The position numbers were made by a program, and so were the translations under genes. A DNA stretch of 64,000 nucleotides from Mesostigma viride (taxonomy: Eukaryota; Streptophyta; Mesostigmatophyceae; Mesostigmatales; Mesostigmataceae): NCBI GenBank assembly GCA_009746045.1, contig RPFO01000276.1:1116775-1180774 (forward strand), given 5' to 3'. The notes beneath the pieces are model-generated. The model saw nothing but the letters and a program-made list of their open reading frames with translations. It was not told the DNA's origin and searched no databases. Below are positions 29,428-40,740 of this stretch, piece after piece. Position 1 is the stretch's first letter; every line of letters starts with the position of its first letter.

Positions 29428-32400
29428 ACAGGAACTCCCAGTTCCTAGAAGCCAAGAAGAATAAACAACAACCTACACAAGAACAACACAACAATAAACA
29501 GGAAGTCCACCATCTCTTGGGACAAGCAGATGGGTTTTTACATCCCTGAAGCCAGGGCCTCCTATCGCATAAACATCTAGTCACAGGTGCTTAAAGAAGA
29601 CAAGTCACATCCTTATCCACTACAAGCCCAGATAATCACAGCAATACGGGAAGTCATCCCGTCATCATTCTGGAATTCTGGAACTCTGGACTGGAACATC
29701 AGAACTGGAATGGAGCCCCCCCATCATCCATCCTGGAATCCCCCCCCTCACACCACAATCCAAAGCCCCCTTTCCTTCTCAGCCCTGTTCCTCACAGGCT
29801 ATACCAATCCCCATTCAGGCCACCTTGCCATTGGGTCCACACATGGGAAACTGCTCCACCACGTGGGCCAACTCTGGCCAGTTCCTGCTGACCTGCAGCA
29901 CCATGCAAGTCTCAGTAGCCCCTGCCACCATCTGGACAGCATAGCGAAAGCATGCCCCAGGAGAGGAGCACCACAGACTGACTCGCCGGGTCCATCACCC
30001 AAGTAGAGGACGTCTTGTGCCTGCTCACCCCTGATCTGTACGCTCACCAGAACTGCCGAAAGGTCTTGACCACAGACCACTTAGCACCTATCAGGGCACC
30101 AGCACCCGTAGTGGCATCAGACGGACCCTAAGTTCCACAGTGTACTTGGGCAACCCGGGATTGCAAAAGAGGTAGAAGTCTCCAAAGGAAAACACCGTCT
30201 GGCTGAGCTGGAGGAAGAAGGAACCAAATCAAAGTCACCCTTCTGAACTGAAACTCCAACAGCTCCCTGTAGGAAGCCTCTCCCATACTCACTGGCTGCA
30301 ACTGAGTAAATGCCTCCTTCAAGGCCTCAGGTAAGGCTGCTAGCATGTCCTGCCCCTCAGTAGGCCTCATGTCAAACTCAGGTCCTGGTGACAATGCATA
30401 CATCCTATGCAGCAGATGAGCCACAAAAAGGGGAGCCACTCTCATACAGGCTGGTGTGCATACATGACGCACGTGTCTTAATCATACCAGGCATCAAGCC
30501 CTAGGTGAACAACTCCATATGTCGGGGTTACAACACAGAAGTCACTCTCCATGTGCCATCCAGGCTCAGATCCCCTCAACCATCCTCAGAAGCTGGTCAC
30601 CAAAATCTGGATGTCATCTCAGCTTAGTCCAACCAAACTCCCACCAGAGTCCATCCCACTCAACTCAGATCCCAGTCGGATTCGATGAGTCCACATGAAT
30701 CCAGGAAGGAGTAAACAGGATCAAGGCACCTAAGCCAAACAAGGTGAGGCCACTCCTGGTTCTGGGACACCGCCCTCCCTCAGCTAGAGTCCACGGGTGA
30801 AAGACAAGCCTGACATTCCCAGGGATAACGGGTCATCCACAGGGATCCATGCCATGAATACTGACAGCTCTCACTGCTTGATCAGGGCAGGAAGCATAGT
30901 GTCATGTAGCAAGGCTAACCCTCTATACAGCCAACCCCCCATAATTAACTGGGCTGCCAGGGTCCAAGGCTCATCAGGTCATAGCAGGCTGGATGGATGC
31001 CAAGAATGCTCAATCCTAACACAGGGCTGGCATGAGCTTCTGCTGCAGCAAGTCCAAGGCCCGCTGACACCCGGCAGTCCCGCAAACTGGAACGAGGAAA
31101 CGTCAACAGCGCCCCAGGTGGAAGTGCAGTCACCAAGAGACAGGAGCAATCCAGCAGGAAGACGTCGCCAACAGGGTCGCCTCATGAAGAGCAAGGTTAT
31201 CTCAGAAGTACGCCCATGATGAAGAGAGGCCGTGGACAGGGTTGTCTCCAGTGGGTACCCGTCAGCAGGTTGGGGAGATGCAACAAAGCACAGCCAAAAT
31301 AGCCCACCGATGGCCAGCGAAACCAGGATACCATCTAGTCAGGGATCTATGAGGAGACCCAGAAAAGATGAACTGAAATCCCAAGGTGTCTCCACGCTAT
31401 GATCCTCATAGATCTCCTCCCCACCAGAACAAAATTTCCCCCCCTCCAGTCGCACCCACAGGAGTGAGAGTGAGGTAAAGCCACATCTCCTTAGTAGCTA
31501 GTACTCTCAACCCATAGCCAGTGGCTTTTTATGAGCCAAGGCACACTATTTCTCCATAAGATGCCTGGGAAACCATCCACAGCCTTGATAGGGATAGCAG
31601 AAGATCAGTAATGCCTCACCAGCATTATGAACGGTATGCCCCAACTGGTAAAGCGTAGCACACGCTACCCCCATGCAAGGTTTAGACGCAGCCCAATCCC
31701 CTGCACGCCCTGCTCCCCACACAAATCCCCCTCAGCATAACTGGTAAACTGGAGACTACCAGCATGCCTAGTAATTCCACCCTTCTGCTCAGAATAAGCT
31801 GTAATAATCCTGGTATCAGCTTCCCAAGATTGACAGCATAACCTAGCAGGAACAAACGCCATGGAATACGCATAAGGACAGAGGCCCAGCCAACCAGAGA
31901 AGGGTGGGGGAGGCCTGTCTCTCAGCCCACTGACCCACTGGTGGCCTGCAGGGTCTCTCTATAACGGCGTCCTATGCACCTCATGACTAAAGATGGGATG
32001 GGCACTACAGCAAAGTGTCCAAGACGGAGTTGCATACAGGGCAGCTTGAGAGCAAACTGAAAGCAATCACCAATCAGGCAACTGATGTGCTCAAGCTTGG
32101 CAGGGCCCCCAGCAACAACATCACTCCCCGCAACCATCCAGGTGGCACTACCATGCAAGGTAATGTGGGCATTAGGATCGAAGGAGCCCAAGACAAGGTT
32201 GCACAAGTAGGGCAGCATAAGGGTATGCTGGATGAGGCCATCAGTCATCAAACAGATACACCCTCAGCTTGGCAGGGCCCTAGCAAGTAGACTGAACAAT
32301 GTCCCCCTAGTCAAAGCATGGAAGGTAGTATCCATGTTCGTGAACCACGTAGACTGCCAAATGGTATTAATGTCAGTGTACCACGGATACTGATGCATAT

Positions 32401-35400
32401 GAGGCAGGTTGTAAGGGTGGTAAAGGGCTGAATGGGTCCCTCAACAAACCCACACCTCTAAGCTCATGTGAGCCCCCGCCCAGCACCCAGTAGTCCAACT
32501 CCTCAATTAAGAGGCAACGGAGTGGGCACCATTGTCATCACTGTCATGCCAAAGATTCCAGCCGGCCCCACAGTTGTAGCTCCGTTGATCCCGCCCATCA
32601 TCCAACCCACAAGGACATCCTACCCATGCAAACATGATGCCAGACCCCCCGTGCAAGCAGTCCTATTCATACAACCATCATGCTGTGCAAGCAATCAGCT
32701 CAAGGGCGGATGGTGTACTATCAAGACAACAAGCCATCCTGGCACCATGCAAGCAAGGATAAGTCCATAGCAGGGCAAAGCAAGGGTAGGAGGTTACTCA
32801 TCTGCACACGGCTGGCTTGATGTCCACCAGCAGGCAGGACCCAACACAGCGTCAGGAGCAGGCACCAGCATTACAGATACGCGTCACTTGGGCGTCCCCA
32901 AGTCACCAGAGTCCCAGCGGCCACCATGCAGTGCTTGATGAAGTCTCCACCATTGAGTGCTTGCAGTCACCACCAACAGCACTAGTCAACCACCAGGATA
33001 CTCTCCAGCGTCGCCTCCATGCACCATGTCCGCCATTGACAAGTTACCAATCCCCCACTGGCCTCAAGTCCCCAATAGGCTACTGCCACCACGCCCAATC
33101 AGCGTTGGACCACCCCCACATGTGGGTAGTCAACACAGCGGTTGCCTGACTGGACAACCAAGACTAGCTGCTTGCGCCGGTCACGCGATGGGGAAGTGAC
33201 TAAGCTGCTTTAAGGAGGCCTGGAACGGACACCAATGAGCCTGGCTCCAGAAGCTGCTTGGAAGAATGACCACATGCTGTCAACTTCCCGGACTGAACGT
33301 CAATCAGCTGCAAGAAGGAGCCAGCAACCTTCACTATGGCACTCAGAAAAACTGCCTAGTAGGCAAACCACAGACTGCCAACCTGTCAAGACAGCTGACT
33401 CTAACATGGCTACTACCAAGTGCCAGGTAGCCAGAACTCCTAAGCCTAAGGAGTGACAAGGGCCTGAGGTGGTCCAACAGCCAGCACAACTGCCCAAAAG
33501 TCAAGAGAATGGGCCTAAAAGCGCCTTGCCCAGTGTCAAAAATTCTGATCTGAGAACTATATCAGATATATTCACAGATAAGAACTATGACAGCAGCCCT
33601 GGTGTCCATACTTGCTGTCCTAGTGCACCTCCTAGGCCCAACAGGGGCCATCTGCCAACAAGCAGTGGTAACCATCATGTCCTCGGAGAAGTAAATGTGT
33701 GGTCACAATGGTCTGGCGCAGGTAAGGGCCCCAACTGGCAAGTGACCCACACCCCACTTGTAAGGGGACGTTGTCAAGCAAGTGGTCCACCCCCTCTGGG
33801 AACATGTGTCAAAGGACACCGTCTGGCAAGTGGGCAACCCATGCAAGAGACCCCTGGCAACTCATGGGTGCCCGTGTGATACCCTCCGGGGGACAACCTA
33901 CTGCAGGTATCCCGATGTCCCCTGATGTGGTGGCATCTACCATGCCATATGCCTCCATGATAGCATCTGGCAACCCTTTGGCAGACCTGGGATATCCAAC
34001 TCATGTGATACCCTTTTGGGGACAACCCACTGCAGGTATCCCGATGTCCCCTGATGTGGTGGCATCTACCATGCCATGTGCCTCCATGATAGCATCTGGC
34101 AACCCCTTTGGCAGACCTGGGATATCCACTCCCCCGCAGAAATTTTCTCAGGGTAACTAGACACAGCTGTCCAAGTATGATAGTGGAAACCCCGTACCTG
34201 CTGTTGTTCTGCCCTGGCATGTGTGATGCCGTCTGGAAATTACATTGCAGACAGCCAGGATGTCCACTCCCCCGCAAAAAATTGCTCAGGGTAACCAGAC
34301 GTAGCTGCCACCAATCTGGACCACTCTGGACAACTCCTAGGGAGCTCCCCCTATCCATAGTACCATGTTGATAGTGGGAACAACTCAGATGCCGTTGTTC
34401 TCCTCCCCACCAAAACCAAACCACCATCCACGTGGGAGGAACCAAAGCTCCACCTAGAACGCCTCCACTGTCATGTTGCTCAACAAGAAAAGGAAGAGTT
34501 TCCCCCACAACTGAAACAAATGTTTGGCGACGCGTGAATTAAGAACGTGCCACAGTCCTTAAACAGCTAGGGTAGGCTGCCCATGCACGGAAGAAAAGGA
34601 TCCTGAAAGATTGTCAAGTGAGTGCAAAAGGAACCTTGCGTGAAAAAGGCAGCCATGAATCCCTACTGTCCGCTCATCCGGAGCCACCCTCAAAAGACAC
34701 GAGGTGTAACCTGAGCCACACCGTAACAATGTCGTCAAAGAAGAGCAGCACCGGGAGAAAAAAACAACCTGAGACAGCGACGTCGTCAGGCGGTCGCGGT
34801 GGTGGTCGTGCGTGCAGCCGCAACCCGGAAGCCGGGTGATGGGTGCCGTCGGCAGCAACAGTGCGTCGGCTCAGCCATAACCCGTAGCGCCATGTCAGCC
34901 TGGCCGAAAACAGAGCCGGCAGAAAAAAAAAACAGCTCCTAGCAGGATTCTGGAGCCGGACCTGCTGAGCTACTGGACCAACACTCCGCATTGCCCTGCT
35001 CGAAACGTAGCAACACTTGCGTAATGCTAATATATAAAGATGTTTGGAGCTAGGAGGAGACTGCGGCGTCAGCAGCCACGACAGACAGGGCGGTGGTCGG
35101 ACTTCAGCACGATGCGGCCAGCCAGCCGACAGCCCGTAAGTAAGTACGCTTGTCTATGAAATATTGCACGAATCCAAATAGTTGACGTCTGGGAGTAGAT
35201 GAAAAAACCCTTTCATCACCGGTAGTCGCTGCGGAGCTGCTATATAAAGATGTGGTAGCATCTTCAACTCTCTTACTTGATTCCGGTGGTTGTGTCTCCG
35301 GGTTACTCATCACTCCATGGGTCGCGCATGCCGGACTGGGGAGACGTTAAAAACTTGTGAGTTCAAGGCAGCTCTCAGAGCAAGACTGTCACATAAGGAT

Positions 35401-35520
35401 GAGTCACACTCTAAAAACTGTCCGAGCGCACAGCATTACGTACCCTCTCTGGGTCGGGCATGACTTTCATTGTTAACCGTGAACTAATACTATCAAGATC
35501 ACCAACACCTAGGTAGAAAC
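29428..35520 (-). other. Non-coding interior of the LARD-like element
   Basis: About 6.1 kb with only short, unrelated frames (longest about 244 codons, minus, over the tandem repeat at 33.9 kb). Short phrases such as CCATGCAAG recur. No gag, protease, RT or integrase motif seen on either strand. Confidence 0.8.
33876..34133. repeat. Two tandem copies of a 129-bp unit
   Basis: GTGATACCC...GGACAAC...CTGCAGGTATCCCGATGTCC recurs at a spacing of 129 bases with few changes. A third, partial relative follows (GGATATCCACTCCCCCGCA, then GGATGTCCACTCCCCCGCA near 34257). Confidence 0.85.
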
Positions 35521-35531
35521 CTCCGATACCA
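35521..35531 (-). promoter_or_regulatory. Primer-binding site of the LARD-like element
   Basis: The minus strand gives TGGTATCGGAG one base inside the LTR. It resembles the initiator-Met tRNA primer site (TGGTATCAGAGC) of many copia elements. Confidence 0.75.
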
Positions 35532-35532
35532 A

Positions 35533-36232
35533 TGTAACGACTAAAAATGTTGTGTTTGCAACAGCCTCAGTATCAACATTGGTGTGAAAAGATCTTTATA
35601 CCTGGGTTGGAGTCGAGACAGATAACTTCACGTCCAGAGAAGCAATGAAGATGGATCTTCAACAGTTAAGGGAATGAGTCCCCACCCTTGTTAGACACAA
35701 CAGACAAGTTATATCCAAGTCGACTATCTGTTGAAGTTATAGTTGACTTTTAGCAAGGGTTGTTTGATTGATGAAACAAGGAAACCCTTGAATTACACCA
35801 TAGCTTTAGCTCTCACGTACGCACACATGCACGGCCGCCACAAACAGTATAAAAGTCATCGTGCACGCAGAGTCGGCTCAACCCTAACCCGAAAGAACCA
35901 ATCAAAAGTGAGGATCACTCAAGGTAAGATCCTGTCCTCAGAATCCACAACACAGCACAAGGCCAGCACTACAGAATCTCCGTGACCTGGAACCAGATCC
36001 ACCAGGTACGACAGTCTTAAAGAGAATCTATGACTGGCTGAACTAAACCATGCAAAGTACCCCACGTGGATCAGGCCACGACCAATGAGGGTAGAACAAT
36101 AATTCGACAGATCTCAGCAGGCCCAATATCAATCATACGTCGAAGCCTCCTAACTATCCAAATAATTGTCCCCAAGAACTCATAATAAGGTCACCAGTAG
36201 GAAAACTTTGGATGTAACATTTGGTTGTTACA
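35533..36232 (-). repeat. 5' LTR of the LARD-like element
   Basis: Same as 28713-29412. Contains the minus-strand TATAAAG expected to set the transcript start. Confidence 0.93.
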
Positions 36233-36739
36233 ATACGTCGTACGCAGGAAATAGGAACCTTAACCTGTGGTTTGTTGGTACCGCAGGCTTAGTCCTGGAC
36301 TTCTAGGTGCAGATGCAATAGTCACTGTGGACTGTGCTCTGTGGTCACTGTGCCTGTATGGCAGACCTACTGTATAGGAACTGGGCGCTGTACAGGTAGT
36401 GAATACTGTACCGGGAGTGTTATTACTGAGCAGGCATTCTGGGCTGCTCAGGACTAGCAAGCACAGTGCACAAGTATATAAAGAATAGACCAGTGCCATT
36501 TGGGCAGATCTCTTGCGAGCCCGCCTCACGTGTGTTGCCTTGACTTGGCAAACTCGTGTACAAGCACTCACGTACCCGAGTGCTGTAAGCCTATACAATT
36601 TAACAAAGCTCCGTTTCCAACCATATTCACACATTGCTGCATTGCAACCATATCCTTACATATTGCGTTCATAAGAACGTTAACTCAATGGCTTCCGCAT
36701 CTTTGGTTTGGATTGAAATCGACTTGAGTTAAACTCGTC

Positions 36740-37870
36740 TGCCAAACCAGGGGTCACATCTGGGCTGCACTAACACCCTTCTTCTTGAGGAGGGCATTAA
36801 TGGGGGCAGCGATCGTTGCAAAACGGGGGATGAAACGTGGGTAATACGACGCGACACCCAGAAAGCTGCGCACGCCCTTGACGTAACTAATTGGTCGGGG
36901 TCGGCCACTGCTGGATGGGGGCGATCTTGGAGGGGTCCGTCGCGATGCCGGCAGCGGACAGGGTAATAATGACCGAGGAACGGTACGCTGCGACCAGCGC
37001 GGACCTTGGCCTTGCGGACCGAAAGATTCTCCTCCTCCATGATGTGCAATACCGTGGTGACGTCCTCGAGGTGATCCTCAAAGTAAGGTCTTGGAGTATA
37101 CACCAAGAAGATGTCATCCAGGTATGCGAGCGCACAATTAAGTGCGCTTGTATAGGACCACGGGGGCTTCGCGCCCCGGTTGGGGTCCTCGAGGTCACGG
37201 GAAACCTGCGGGAGATGCGCGGTTCCCATGACTGCATGGGCGGAGGATGTCATTCATGAGCATCTGAAAGCTCGCAGGGGAATTGCACAACCCCATGGCG
37301 GCCACATGGAACTGATAGTGGCCGAACGGCGTGTTGAACGCCGTTTTATGACAGTCCTCCGGCGCAATCCTTAATTAACTGCCAGAACCCATCTGCGCAA
37401 TCAAGGACGGTGAAACATGTGGCGCCCTGCACGCGCTTAAGAAGATGATCTTCGATGCGGGGGAGGGGGTACTTGGACTTTACCGTAATATAGCGTTCAG
37501 CTTACGATAGTCCGTGACGAGCCGCCACTTGCCCCCAGGCTTGGGGACCAACAGCACGCCTGCTGAGAAGGGGCTGTTGCTGGGCGGGATGAGACCCCGC
37601 TCCAGATCGAAGCGCCATCAAGATCTTCTTGAGCTCCACCAGCTCCACCGCTGACCCATGCGGTACATAGGGGACGTCGTAGGGCCATAGCCCTCCTGCA
37701 ATTGGATGCGGTGGAGCACCGAGCGCGGCGGGGCCGGGGAAACTCTTGCTTACTCTTATCAAAGAGCTTCGCGCGTGCTGCCAACACCGCATTGTAGCGC
37801 TCGGTCTCCTCGATCGGGGATGAAGCCCACACCGATCTCATTGAGCATGAGCTCCACGGCATCGAGGTCG
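36740..37870 (-). pseudogene. pol: Ty3/gypsy reverse transcriptase, degenerate
   Basis: Minus-strand pieces in several frames: ERYNAVLAARAKLFDK, LHRIQLQEG, VLLVPKPGGKWRLVTDYRKL, NTPFGHYQFHVAAMGLCNSP, the catalytic box in CALAYLDDIFLVYT (about 37115), FLGHYYP, then SFLGVASYYPRFIPRFATI and INALLKKKG. This is the standard gypsy RT motif order. The sequence stops being gypsy-like about 15 residues beyond ALLKK, where RNase H should start. The missing 3' part lies on the plus strand from 51229. Multiple indels make it non-functional. Confidence 0.88.
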
Positions 37871-37989
37871 AGGCGATACATGTAGTATTCCTTGCGCTGA
37901 CGCAACTTGCCCTCCAACGACTTGATGCTCATGAGGATCTGTGAGGCTTGGCGGGGTTGGGTAAATTCCTGCTCGTGCGTGACGTTGTG

Positions 37990-38350
37990 CACAGTGGGAC
38001 CCTGCGCCTGATATTTGCCAACCGGACTCCAAAAGGAGCCGTCGGGGAACCACACCACGCGACGCTGAATGCTGATGTCGACATCCTGAGAGTCCATCCA
38101 GTCAATGCCAATAATGATATCGGCTGCGCCCAGCGGCGCGACAGTGGCGGTAAGCTCCACAGGGAGATCGATGCCCTGAATCACCGCCTTGATGTCGACT
38201 AGACCTGGCGAGGGGTTCTTGCGACCATCTGAGTAAGTCACATGCATTTACCACTGCATGTCGCGTGTGGCCGTATGGTGTAGCCAGCGCGACGCGCCAG
38301 TTCCTCATTGATGAATGACGTGGTTAAGCGCCCGTGTCAACCATGAACTG
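37990..38350 (-). pseudogene. pol: Ty3/gypsy aspartic protease, degenerate
   Basis: Minus strand: the active-site motif FMVDTGA at 38328-38348, then after a frameshift TSFINEELARRAGYT, and the second half with ADIIIGIDWMDSQDVDISI and RRVVWFPDG. This retropepsin keeps D-T-G, unlike the copia proteases in this window. It lies between gag and RT as usual for gypsy elements. Confidence 0.85.
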
Positions 38351-38689
38351 CACGTCCATGACAGTCTTGCCCTTGACTGCATGAGGAAGTGGTCCATCCT
38401 AGTGCAGGGCTGTTGATGGCACTGCCAGACCCCCTCGAAAGAGGAGCAAGCTGCGGGCCGCACTCCTCGGGGCTGCATGCGTCGGCTGGGCGTCCGCGTT
38501 GCTGCCCAAAGCCGGAATTGTAGCCGTGGCTGGAGCCTCACCAACTGGCTCCATACTCGCGCTGGCATCCGCAACTAACGGTGCCTGTACGGCGGAGCTA
38601 CTGCTATCTACGCTATTTACTCCTACTACGCTATCTACCCTATCCACCTGAGCTACCGCTACTTCCACCCCCAAGGGGAGGGACACTAC

Positions 38690-39215
38690 GCGCGAGGAAC
38701 GGATGGCCGGGAGGCCGCCTCGTTTGACCGCCCGGTCCGCTCTTCCCCCTCCTCCACCGGTTCCTCCTCATCGTCGGTCGCCATATGCCGCATAGCCTGC
38801 GATGGCCTGGGCATCCAGCCGCCCACTGTCCGAATCGAGATCGGCCGCGCCTCGTTGCTGCGCTAGCACCTTGTTCACCTCGCGGGTCACCCGTTGGAAG
38901 GATATGGACCTGAGGCCCGAGGCGTTTGATACTGCGCGGGCTGGCGGCGGGCATCCTGCAGCTTGGCTGCATGTGCTCCCGCGTTACGGGGCCGATCGCC
39001 CCGCTGCGCAGGGTCCGGACGTTTGCCAAAGGCCGGAGAACTGGGGTACATGCGTCTCCTCCTCCTTGCGGGCGCGCAGGCGAGGGCATGCACTCGCGCT
39101 TGAGGTGGCCAGCCTCGCCGCACGCAAAGCAGCGGGAAGTGGCCGGGTCGATCGCATTGACCTGGAAATCAGGGTCATAATCGCTCTCCGCTGGCAGCTC
39201 GTAGTCATACGCGTC
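38690..39215 (-). pseudogene. gag: Ty3/gypsy gag, 3' part with zinc knuckle
   Basis: Minus strand: ELPAESDYDPDFQVNAIDP followed by the zinc knuckle CFACGEAGHLKREC (C-x2-C-x4-H-x4-C) near 39110-39160 and a Pro/Arg-rich stretch. It is cut at 39215 by copia family 1 copy 2 and continues at 49796. The region 38350-38690 between it and the protease is Ser/Ala/Val-rich. Confidence 0.85.
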
Positions 39216-39838
39216 CAGTTAACGTAAAGGATTTACGTTAGATGGATAGAGATTGTTACGTGCTCTTTCCAGCGGCACCTTGAACGCCTCATTTGGTTAA
39301 GAAACGTAAAAGTTATGACGTTTCCTAGGCTGTGCCGACAGTACCCGGCGCGCCACTGTGGGCGCGTACGGACACATGCAGGATGTACAAGTGTCACTTT
39401 GATAGTCCGCAGGACGTTGACAGGACTTGTACAGGACTTGATGGTCAATTGATAGGTAGGCGTGCTGTAGCGCGCCAGGACCTATGAGACAATTGATGCT
39501 GAGTAGTGTACGGATAGGTCCACAGGACTAGCCGTATGGACAATTGATAGATCTCCGCGCCAAAGGCGTGCCAGAGTCTGTGTAATCAATTGATTGACAG
39601 TTCAGCTGTGACAGTGCAGCTGAATACTTGGACGCGTCCCTAACAACCTATATGTGTGACTTGGTCGCACCGGGACGCTAGTTCTTGCGTGCACGTTCTC
39701 TTGGCACTGCGACCCTGTCGTCTGTGCTGCGTGCAGTCTTGGAAGTGACGTGACTTACGTCTGTGTTTCCTGTTATTAATAAAGGCAACTTCCTGCAAGA
39801 ACCATGGCGGAATTCGTGGCATTCACTCTCATACAACT
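39216..39838 (+). repeat. 5' LTR, copia family 1 copy 2
   Basis: Starts AGTTAACGTAAAGG and ends CATACAACT. Shares with its own 3' LTR the variant GTGCTGTAGCGCG, absent from copy 1, which supports pairing of the two. Confidence 0.93.
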
Positions 39839-39862
39839 CGTATTACAAGCCTCGTTCCAAAT

Positions 39863-40573
39863 ATGCCAAATTCTGAAGAATTCCGGATTCCCGGCGATGA
39901 GGAATTAGCCGCTCCGCCGGCTGATCCTTTACCAAGACCGACTGCGCCGTCGTGGCAGCAATTGCTTGACGAGGTCACGACATCGCTCGACGAACTTCAT
40001 CGTCGGCAGCGCGCAGTTCTTCCATTGCTCGGGGATAACCCCGAGGACCCCGATTTGCCAGCACTGGTGCCGGCTATACGCGCACTGTTGGACCAGATTC
40101 GCAACATTTTATCGCAGTTTACGGTCCAGGTGCGGGGAGGTTTGCGGTCGGTGAACGAGGTCACCACTGCCATTGAGGAGTTGGATAACGCCATCTCTTC
40201 CCTCACCGGCTACCAGAGAAACTTACAAAACTGGGCATCGCTACGCACGGGGGGCGCGCCGGCGGTGTCGACAAACTTATTTCAAGATCTCGCGTTGCTA
40301 TCGCTGCTCACGCGCGGCGTACGCAGTCGCGAACGCCAGGTTCTCATTAACCTGGTGGCATTTCTCGCATCTCTGCGAGAGTGGATTCCCGCGGGGTGGG
40401 AATTGTTGTCGATCTTTACACATCCTCTGCGCCTCGTCGCGCGTCGGCGCATCGCAACTTACGCGGCGGGAAGCACACCGGTTTTGATACATACCGGTGC
40501 AGGTCCGGCGCTGGATATGGAGGATCGTGAGTTCGCATACGAGTACTGCGACTTCAGGGGCCTTGACTACTAG
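39863..40573 (+). CDS. Upstream ORF of copia family 1, unknown function
   Basis: Intact 236-codon frame starting 25 bases after the LTR and ending 165 bases before gag. N-terminus acidic and Pro-rich (about residues 1-30); residues 35-215 are predicted to be mainly helical, with leucine-rich stretches (LFQDLALLSLLTRG, LINLVAFLASL); the C-terminus is acidic and aromatic (FAYEYCDF). Too short and too polar for an envelope glycoprotein, with no signal peptide or clear membrane anchor. Standard copia elements have no gene here. A broken copy is at 9113 and a positional counterpart at 21932. It could be a gag-related or accessory protein. Confidence 0.75.
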   Translation: MPNSEEFRIPGDEELAAPPADPLPRPTAPSWQQLLDEVTTSLDELHRRQRAVLPLLGDNPEDPDLPALVPAIRALLDQIRNILSQFTVQVRGGLRSVNEVTTAIEELDNAISSLTGYQRNLQNWASLRTGGAPAVSTNLFQDLALLSLLTRGVRSRERQVLINLVAFLASLREWIPAGWELLSIFTHPLRLVARRRIATYAAGSTPVLIHTGAGPALDMEDREFAYEYCDFRGLDY

Positions 40574-40740
40574 GTCGGCCAATTTTCTTTTCCAGTACTC
40601 GTCGACATTTTTGTCGAATTTTCAACGGCGATTCGCGGGGCGGAGGCGACACCGGCGCAGGCGGCAGTTGCGACAATTCTTTGTACATACTTTAATCTGC
40701 TGCTTTGCTGAGGTGTTTTTTGAATAGCTTGTAGTGCAGA

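Larger units (their letters stand above)
28713..36232 (-). mobile_element. Large non-coding LTR retrotransposon (LARD-like)
   Basis: Two 700-bp LTRs (28713-29412 and 35533-36232), identical as far as I can read, with ends TGTAAC...GTTACA and 5-bp target duplication ATACG (28708-28712, 36233-36237). Orientation is minus. A primer-binding site TGGTATCGGAG lies one base inside the right LTR, and a polypurine tract inside the left LTR. TATAAAG lies on the minus strand at about 35594-35600. The 6.1-kb interior has no frame resembling gag or pol, so it must be mobilised in trans. Near-identical LTRs indicate a recent insertion. Confidence 0.92.
20642..36685 (+). mobile_element. Ty1/copia-type retrotransposon, family 2
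   Basis: Flanked by the 5-bp duplication CAATG (20637-20641 and 36686-36690). LTRs begin AGTTAA and end CGTTAACT. Contents: extra ORF, frameshifted gag, an intact 1185-codon pol, 3' non-coding region and polypurine tract. A MITE lies in the 5' LTR and a 7.5-kb LTR element in the 3' LTR. Diverged from family 1, but with the same gene order, termini and RT, protease and integrase peculiarities. Confidence 0.93.
28463..36685 (+). repeat. 3' LTR of copia family 2, split by a 7.5-kb element
   Basis: LTR pieces 28463-28712 and 36238-36685 join at ATACG, which is duplicated on both sides of the insertion. The 5' LTR shows the uninterrupted sequence (ATTAATACGTCGTACGC near 20885). The second piece lacks the MITE found in the 5' LTR. 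Confidence 0.92.

Noticed and set aside
33774-34508. 244-codon minus-strand frame in the LARD-like element
   Set aside because: Overlaps the 129-bp tandem repeat, resembles no retroelement protein and lacks support elsewhere in the element.
36260-36634. 124-codon minus-strand frame, related to 21467-21787
   Set aside because: Lies within the copia family 2 LTR and occurs twice only because the LTR does.
39863-40573. Envelope gene for the upstream copia ORF
   Set aside because: Position (before gag), small size, and absence of a signal peptide, clear membrane anchor or cysteine pattern all speak against an envelope protein.
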